A DNA stretch of 11,593 nt, taken from contig CAJPLH010000054.1 of assembly GCA_905371275.1 (NCBI GenBank), positions 1-11,593 on the forward strand, read 5' to 3'. The notes under the pieces are model-generated. The model did not search any database and had not been told where the DNA came from. It was given only the letters and a program-made list of their open reading frames with translations. This DNA comes from Prevotellaceae bacterium (lineage in GTDB: Bacteria > Bacteroidota > Bacteroidia > Bacteroidales > Bacteroidaceae). Position numbers and translations under genes: made by a program. Each line of letters opens with the position of its first letter. Position 1 is the first letter of the stretch. Of this stretch, positions 6,841 to 11,593 are shown in pieces.

Positions 6841-8988
6841 ATGCGCTTGCTTAATTTTCTATCTCAACTCATAGCTCAATTCAATAAATTTTCGGTTAAC
6901 ATCGCGATTACCGCTCTCATCAGCGGTATAGCCATCTTTATTGCCCTTCCCAAATCTGACGTTACGCGCTATGACGTTGACACGGGAAAACCTTGGCCGT
7001 ATCCTCTCCTCATTGCGCCGTTTGAATTGCCGGTGAAAAAGAGTGCTGAGCGCATTCAACAAGAGAAAGATAGTACGCGCAAGGATTTTGCGCCTTATTT
7101 TGAACTGATGACCGACGTGGCGCAAACCCAAATTGCACGCTTCGAACACGACTATCAGTCGGGAAAACTCGGTCACTTCAATGCTGGCGAGATGGCGCAC
7201 GCGGTCAATAAGCTCAAAGAAATATATCGTGCTGGTGTCATCTCTAGTGAGGATATGAACAAGGTGCAACAAGACGAATACACGCAGGTGCAGATCGTGG
7301 TCGGAACCACTTCCACGCTGCGAGAAACGCGTCTTTTGCTCACCAAAAACAGTGCGAGAGAGCACTTGCTGGCCGATAAAACCATAACCCTCGACAATGC
7401 CTTGGTGAGTCATATTGACAATTACATCAACATCAACCTGAGTCTCAACAAAGAGAAGAGCGAAGCATCACTCCAAGAAGCCTTAAACGAGATTACGCCT
7501 ATTGCTTATCTCAAACCCGCTGGGGCTAAAATCATTGACCGTGGTGAGATTGTGACACCACAACATCAGTTGGAAGTAGAGTCTTTCAACGATGAACTCA
7601 ATATGCGCAACGACAATCAAAAGAACATCTTGTTGTTCTACGTGGGGCGTTTAGGACTCATCTTCACCATCATCAGCGCAGTGGTGTTTTATCTCAGTCT
7701 TTTTAGACACTCCTATCTGGCTTCGTCTCACAAGATTTATCTCATTTTCTCTCTCATCACGCTGTTCTGCATCATTGCTTCCATTGCGCAGAGCACCAAT
7801 CTCGTGCCCATCTATGCCATTCCCTTTGTTATGGTGCCCATTGTATTGCGCATCTTCACAGACTCCAGAACGGCTTTCATTGCGCACGTCACAACGGTGA
7901 TGTTGGTCTCTTTCTCGAGCCACAACGACATCATTTTCTTTCCCGTACAAGTCTTAGCCGGACTACTCGCTGTCTTCACTTTGAGTGAACTCTCTGAGCG
8001 TTCGCAAATCTTGCGCACTGCGGCTATTGTCACCGTTGGGGCTTCTATTTTCATTTTCTTCTACGAACTCTCTACACTCAACATATTAAATCGCAACACT
8101 GCGCTCGATCAAGTCATTGTGGGTTTAGACATGGAGCGTTATCGTGACCTCGCACTCAGCGGTGTGGCGCTCCTCTTCACCTATCCTTTGCTCTATCTCA
8201 TCGAACGCATCTTCGGCTTCACCTCTGCCGTGACACTCGTGGAACTCAGCAACATCAACAACCCCATTTTGCGCCGTTTGGCGAAAGTGGCGCAAGGCAC
8301 CTTTGTGCACTCTATGCAAGTGGGAAATTTGGCCGCTGAAGTGGCCGACAAAATCGGAGGAGATGTGTTACTCGTCCGCACCAGCGCGCTCTATCACGAC
8401 ATTGGGAAAATGCTCAAACCCGACTATTTCACCGAAAATCAAGACCGATTTAATCCTCACGACAATCTGTCGGAACAAGAATCGGCGGCCATCATCATCG
8501 GACACGTCACCGAAGGCTTACGATTGGCGGAGAAAGCGGGACTACCCAAATCTATTCGCGACATCATTCAGACACACCACGGACGTTCGTTGGTGAAATA
8601 CTTCTACATCCAAGCTGTCAACAAACTTGGCAAAGAACAGGTGGACGAAAACGACTTCAGATATCCAGGACCTAACCCCACCACTCTCGAACAAGCCATC
8701 ATCATGATGGCCGACTCTGTGGAAGCGGCTTCGCGCAGTTTGAAGGAACACACCGAAAAGACCATCTCCGACTTGGTCAACAACATTATTGACGCGCAAA
8801 TGGCTGACGGAGTCTTCAACGAATGTCCCATCACCTTCCGCGACATCTCGCAAGCCAAAGACACGCTCATCAAGAGTTTGATGATCATCTATCATAACCG
8901 CATCGCTTATCCCGAACTCAACACGGAACCACAACTCATGCCTGTGAAGCATCGAGGACTATTCCCCACAAGCAGAGAAACCGATTGA
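6841..8988 (+). CDS. 7TM-HD family phosphohydrolase (PgpH-type cyclic-di-AMP phosphodiesterase)
   Basis: The protein is 715 residues, a usual length for the family. One N-terminal helix (about 18-37) leads into an extracytoplasmic 7TMR-HD domain (about 45-255, ending in AKIIDRGEIVTPQHQ). Then come about seven membrane helices (262-455) and a cytoplasmic HD domain (about 475-690). Metal-binding residues are all present: H490 (GTFVHSMQV), H519-D520 (LYHDIGKM), H555 (IIGHV), H579/H580 (QTHHG) and D625 (MMADSVEAASR). Their spacing is nearly that of Listeria PgpH (H514, H543/D544, H580, H604, D648). PgpH hydrolyses the second messenger c-di-AMP to pApA at the membrane, affecting osmolyte/potassium balance and envelope homeostasis. 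That activity is inferred by family, not shown here. The ATG at 6841 follows a -7 box and lacks a Shine-Dalgarno. It is divergent from rpoN. Confidence 0.93.
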   Translation: MRLLNFLSQLIAQFNKFSVNIAITALISGIAIFIALPKSDVTRYDVDTGKPWPYPLLIAPFELPVKKSAERIQQEKDSTRKDFAPYFELMTDVAQTQIARFEHDYQSGKLGHFNAGEMAHAVNKLKEIYRAGVISSEDMNKVQQDEYTQVQIVVGTTSTLRETRLLLTKNSAREHLLADKTITLDNALVSHIDNYININLSLNKEKSEASLQEALNEITPIAYLKPAGAKIIDRGEIVTPQHQLEVESFNDELNMRNDNQKNILLFYVGRLGLIFTIISAVVFYLSLFRHSYLASSHKIYLIFSLITLFCIIASIAQSTNLVPIYAIPFVMVPIVLRIFTDSRTAFIAHVTTVMLVSFSSHNDIIFFPVQVLAGLLAVFTLSELSERSQILRTAAIVTVGASIFIFFYELSTLNILNRNTALDQVIVGLDMERYRDLALSGVALLFTYPLLYLIERIFGFTSAVTLVELSNINNPILRRLAKVAQGTFVHSMQVGNLAAEVADKIGGDVLLVRTSALYHDIGKMLKPDYFTENQDRFNPHDNLSEQESAAIIIGHVTEGLRLAEKAGLPKSIRDIIQTHHGRSLVKYFYIQAVNKLGKEQVDENDFRYPGPNPTTLEQAIIMMADSVEAASRSLKEHTEKTISDLVNNIIDAQMADGVFNECPITFRDISQAKDTLIKSLMIIYHNRIAYPELNTEPQLMPVKHRGLFPTSRETD

Positions 8989-8995
8989 AGCCACA

Positions 8996-9007
8996 GCCCG
9001 AAAGGGC
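8996..9007 (+). other. Short GNRA-type hairpin after the 7TM-HD gene
   Basis: GCCC-GAAA-GGGC is a 4-bp GC stem closed by a GNRA tetraloop, 7 bases past the stop at 8988. No T-run follows, so it is at best a 3'-end stability element. The rest of the 153-base gap to 9142 shows no clear promoter or terminator. Confidence 0.25.
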
Positions 9008-9141
9008 ATACAAAACCCAAGGACGATGCCTAATTAGCCTAAATCGGTGATTAGACCGCAAGTGCACTTCTCGTTTACGCTTTTGCCCACAACGTTTCTC
9101 CCCGCTTCTCAGTGCTTCCTTTCCATCTAAACCATTTTCTT

Positions 9142-10482
9142 ATGTTCAAACACATCCTCTTGAGCGCAATTGCTCTCACGGCTTTAGCCAGTTGCACACC
9201 AGAAAATCCCATCGACGCGCCAAAAAATCATCTCCAAGAGGCGAACAATGAGCCTTCGCCCGTCAATCTGGACTACAATCCTGCCCATTTTGCTACTCCC
9301 GACAGAAGTGAATATCTCAACGCTGATCTTAATGGCAATGGCACCTTTGGCGCAAACAAAGTGCTTAGAGCGATGGATCCTCAAGTAGCTTTGACACTCA
9401 GCGATTATCCCGAACTCACCAAGGAACAATTTGAGGAAATCAAAGCGAAAACCACAGAAATCACCCAAGGTGCGAAAAACCAAACGGAAACCCTCCGACG
9501 CATCCACGACTATTTGGTGAACAACATTCAGTATGACAACCACGGCAAGGGGGCAGAACTTGCCGGAACCCAAGACTCCAACTCTCCTTATCTAGTATTC
9601 CGCAACAAAACCTGCGTGTGCCAAGGTTATGCCAACTTGCTCCGTGTGATGGCCATCTCACAAGGCATCCCCTCTGTGAGTCTTAATGGCGACTTGTGGC
9701 AATATGGCCATATTGTGGGCGGTCATGCGTGGGCTGCTGCTTTTGCCGATGGTAAATGGATCATCGAAGACCCCACCAACGGCAATTTCTACCCCATAAC
9801 TCCCACAGAAAAATATGCAGCCGACCTCCGAGCACAATGGATTTCTCCTGCCGCTTTTGAAAAAGAGGGCTTGGTGTTCGACTATTTTGAGAAAATGCTG
9901 AACGTTGCTGAGGTGAAAACCAATGACCCCATCCTCACCGTGCCTTACAGCTACGAATACGACAGCAAAAATCACAAATCGTTCCGCGTCAATAGTTTCA
10001 ATCCCCACAAAGACATTCCCAAGGGGGTGAAGCATATCTACCTGGGCGAAAACATTATATCGCTCGGCACTGGACTTGTAGGGCTTTCGCGCTATGGCAA
10101 CAACGTGGAAGCCGTGCACGTTGCCCCCAAAAACAAGGTGTTCTGTAGCGAAGATGGGGTGGTCTATCGCTATCATAACATAAACAACAAGCGCGTCATC
10201 GACCAACTCGTCTACATTCCTTTGCCCAAAAAGACTATGAAACTCTTGCCCATGGCGAAGTTGGAGAAAAACACGGTCACTGGCTGCCCTGAATTGGAAA
10301 CGGTGCACATTCCCTCTGGCACAAAGGTCATCGAAGCTTACGCTTTCGAGCGCTGTCCCAAACTAAAAACCGTCTATCTGCCTGAAGATTGCAAAGTGGC
10401 TGAAGGTGCATTTGCAGAACGCGACAAAGCGGTGCAACTCGTGCGCGAAAAATCCACAGACATTTCTCGCGGGCACATCTAA
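9142..10482 (+). CDS. Lipoprotein with transglutaminase-like domain and BspA-type leucine-rich repeats
   Basis: I place the start at the ATG at 9142 (446 residues), not a GTG 30 bases upstream. It begins a clean lipoprotein signal, MFKHILLSAIALTALASC, with lipobox LASC and lipidated Cys18, so the protein is probably anchored in the outer or inner membrane. A transglutaminase-like (papain-fold) domain covers about 100-230. Its predicted triad is C160 (CVCQGYANL), H195 (GGHAWA) and D210 (IIEDPTNG), so it could be an active cysteine protease, transglutaminase or peptide-glycan-cleaving enzyme. Residues about 290-430 carry BspA/LRR_5-like repeats, for example VHVAPKNKVFCSEDGVVY and CPKLKTVYLPEDCKV, typical of surface proteins of oral and gut Bacteroidales. 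The substrate is unknown. No clear promoter is seen in front; read-through from the 7TM-HD gene is possible. The next gene starts 60 bases downstream. Confidence 0.88.
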   Translation: MFKHILLSAIALTALASCTPENPIDAPKNHLQEANNEPSPVNLDYNPAHFATPDRSEYLNADLNGNGTFGANKVLRAMDPQVALTLSDYPELTKEQFEEIKAKTTEITQGAKNQTETLRRIHDYLVNNIQYDNHGKGAELAGTQDSNSPYLVFRNKTCVCQGYANLLRVMAISQGIPSVSLNGDLWQYGHIVGGHAWAAAFADGKWIIEDPTNGNFYPITPTEKYAADLRAQWISPAAFEKEGLVFDYFEKMLNVAEVKTNDPILTVPYSYEYDSKNHKSFRVNSFNPHKDIPKGVKHIYLGENIISLGTGLVGLSRYGNNVEAVHVAPKNKVFCSEDGVVYRYHNINNKRVIDQLVYIPLPKKTMKLLPMAKLEKNTVTGCPELETVHIPSGTKVIEAYAFERCPKLKTVYLPEDCKVAEGAFAERDKAVQLVREKSTDISRGHI

Positions 10483-10542
10483 ATACGTGCGCATCTCAAA
10501 TAATTGCCCAATGAGCATCAGGCTTTAGCAATATCTCTCACT

Positions 10543-11223
10543 ATGTTGCCCTCCTATCGTCTATTTCCCCGCATACTTCGTTGGTTTCGTCGTTTCCCAC
10601 AACGCCGAGGCTACGGTGTCCACTCCCCCTTTGCCTTTGAGTGGATCACCGATGTGGTCTACAATCAGCAGGCGCAATACTATGCCTATGCACCACTGTC
10701 TCAACAGCACAAACAATGGTCGGGAGTGCTTTCCATCAAAGACGCACGTTTGCTCTTTCGCATGGCCAATCACTGCCGCGCAAAATGTATTTTGATGGTG
10801 GGACAAGGGCTGGACCGAGAAAAGAACTACCTCCAAGCGGCGCGTCCATCGGCACAGATTGTTCTGTTGTCGGACAATCAAGCCGTGCAGCAATATATTG
10901 CGCAACACACAAACACACCACCCCATTTCGACTTTGTGTTGTGGATGGCAGCCGAAAGCCCCGATGACTCAACACTTAGTCTTCTCTCTGAACCCAACCA
11001 TAAGGGTATTCTCTCCTCACCAACCACCAACAATTTGCCGGACTTGCACCCCACCGCAGTTTGGGTGTTGCTCTCTCCTCACGATGCTCCCACACGCACA
11101 ACGGCGTGGCAAACCCTCCAGCAGTCGGAATGGTGCACCGTCTCTTTCGACTTGCACCGCTTCGGAGTGGCTTTTCACTATCCCAAATTGCAACGACAAC
11201 ACTATGTCGTCAACTATTTCTAA
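10543..11223 (+). CDS. Conserved Bacteroidetes methyltransferase-fold-like protein, SAM site apparently degraded
   Basis: The 226-residue protein starts at the ATG at 10543; a TTG 39 bases upstream in frame is less likely. The N-terminus is basic and aromatic, with FRRFPQRRGYGVHSPFAFEW (residues 16-35), a signature I associate with a conserved Bacteroidetes family often annotated as class I SAM-dependent methyltransferase. Where SAM motif I should be (E/DxGxGxG) it has ILMVGQGLDREKNYL (83-97), which lacks the acidic residue and most of the glycines. FDFVLW at 129-134 looks like the beta-4 motif. The C-terminus (SFDLHRFGVAFHYPKLQRQH) is well kept relative to that family. Whether it methylates anything is doubtful. 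It follows the lipoprotein gene by 60 bases in the same direction. Family membership is from memory, so moderate confidence. Confidence 0.72.
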   Translation: MLPSYRLFPRILRWFRRFPQRRGYGVHSPFAFEWITDVVYNQQAQYYAYAPLSQQHKQWSGVLSIKDARLLFRMANHCRAKCILMVGQGLDREKNYLQAARPSAQIVLLSDNQAVQQYIAQHTNTPPHFDFVLWMAAESPDDSTLSLLSEPNHKGILSSPTTNNLPDLHPTAVWVLLSPHDAPTRTTAWQTLQQSEWCTVSFDLHRFGVAFHYPKLQRQHYVVNYF

Positions 11224-11306
11224 TCCTCTCTCACTGCGCAACGACTAGTAAAATAGACTGTTGTCCACAAGAAAATGGAGTGCTGATGAAAATAGTGGTA
11301 CAAAAA

Positions 11307-11337
11307 TTTGGATATACGGAAAGATTTGCTAACTTTG
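11307..11337 (+). promoter_or_regulatory. Full-consensus Bacteroidetes promoter for the DUF2795 gene
   Basis: TTTG (11307-11310), 19 bases, then TAACTTTG (11330-11337) match both the -33 and -7 elements of Bacteroidetes primary-sigma promoters at the right spacing. Transcription would start near 11342, about 28 bases before the ATG at 11370. The DUF2795 gene is therefore probably transcribed alone rather than from the gene before it. Confidence 0.7.
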
Positions 11338-11369
11338 CGCTCTAAATTATTTCATCAATTTCGACAGAT

Positions 11370-11591
11370 ATGTATTGGACTTTGGAATTGGCTTCAAAAC
11401 TTGAAGACGCACCTTGGCCAGCCACCAAGGAAGAACTCATTGACTATGCGATGCGTTCGGGCGCGCCTATGGAAGTAGTAGAAAATCTCAATGAACTTGA
11501 AGACGAAGGTGAGATTTTTGAGACCATCGAAGACGTTTGGCCTGATTATCCCACCAAAGAAGACTTCCTCTTCAACGAAGACGAATATTAA
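11370..11591 (+). CDS. Small acidic DUF2795 protein
   Basis: This complete 73-residue protein begins MYWTLELASKLEDAPWPATK and ends FLFNEDEY, with its stop 2 bases before the window end. It has 22 Asp/Glu against 4 Lys/Arg, so it is strongly acidic. The pattern of an N-terminal W/P segment (APWPATKEELIDYA, like WPATKxELIxxA) followed by a helical Leu/Glu region fits the DUF2795 family, and near-identical proteins are, as I recall, widespread in Bacteroidetes. The function is unknown. It is cytosolic by lack of signal or membrane segment. It has its own strong promoter (11307-11337) and no evident Shine-Dalgarno. Confidence 0.9.
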   Translation: MYWTLELASKLEDAPWPATKEELIDYAMRSGAPMEVVENLNELEDEGEIFETIEDVWPDYPTKEDFLFNEDEY

Positions 11592-11593
11592 TC

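Noticed and set aside
9018..9056. CTAAT/ATTAG inverted repeat in the gap before the lipoprotein gene, as a terminator
   Set aside because: It has only a 5-bp AT-rich stem with a long loop and no T-run.
11286..11345. A 19-codon plus-strand frame ahead of the DUF2795 gene
   Set aside because: It overlaps the -33 and -7 promoter elements and would mostly lie upstream of the predicted transcript start.
1..11593. CRISPR array, tRNA/rRNA, insertion sequence, phage or defence genes
   Set aside because: Both strands were read, and no regular short repeats with spacers, transposase motifs, terminal inverted repeats or RNA-gene signatures were seen.

Overview
This window looks like chromosomal core DNA from a Bacteroidales bacterium, probably Prevotella-like. 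Three things point there. IspG is the long (622-residue) form with a central insert. There are promoter elements of the Bacteroidetes type (TTTG / TAnnTTTG) and almost no Shine-Dalgarno sequences. Several lineage-typical proteins are present: a BspA-repeat transglutaminase lipoprotein, an acidic DUF2795 protein, and a conserved methyltransferase-like protein of the 'RRGxGVHSPFAF' type. The genus is a guess.

Left block, all minus strand (1-6681). Read in transcription order it is rpoN (sigma-54), a polytopic PAP2-like membrane protein, purE (purine synthesis), ispG (last but one step of the MEP isoprenoid pathway), and an LTA-synthase-like membrane sulfatase-superfamily enzyme that runs off the left edge. 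The last of these is a single open frame from 1703 to base 1, with all expected metal and catalytic residues, although no stop lies in the window. purE has its own putative -7 box. The gaps around ispG carry strong inverted repeats.

Divergent control region (6682-6840). rpoN and an HD-domain gene are transcribed away from each other. Candidate -7 boxes lie 45 bp apart on opposite strands, and the predicted rpoN leader starts almost directly with a stem-loop.

Right block, all plus strand (6841-11591). It holds a 7TM-HD phosphohydrolase of the PgpH (cyclic-di-AMP phosphodiesterase) type, a lipoprotein with a transglutaminase-like domain and BspA-type leucine-rich repeats, a methyltransferase-fold protein whose SAM motif looks degraded, and a 73-residue DUF2795 protein with the best promoter in the window (TTTG-N19-TAACTTTG).

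There is no mobile element, CRISPR array, RNA gene, phage gene or defence system that I can recognise, and no gene-free stretch over 300 bases. Nothing amounts to a clearly new multi-gene system. The items most worth checking are the transglutaminase/LRR lipoprotein, the degenerate enzymes (PAP2-like and methyltransferase-like), the LTA-synthase-like enzyme in a probable Gram-negative, and the dyads and direct repeats flanking purE and ispG.
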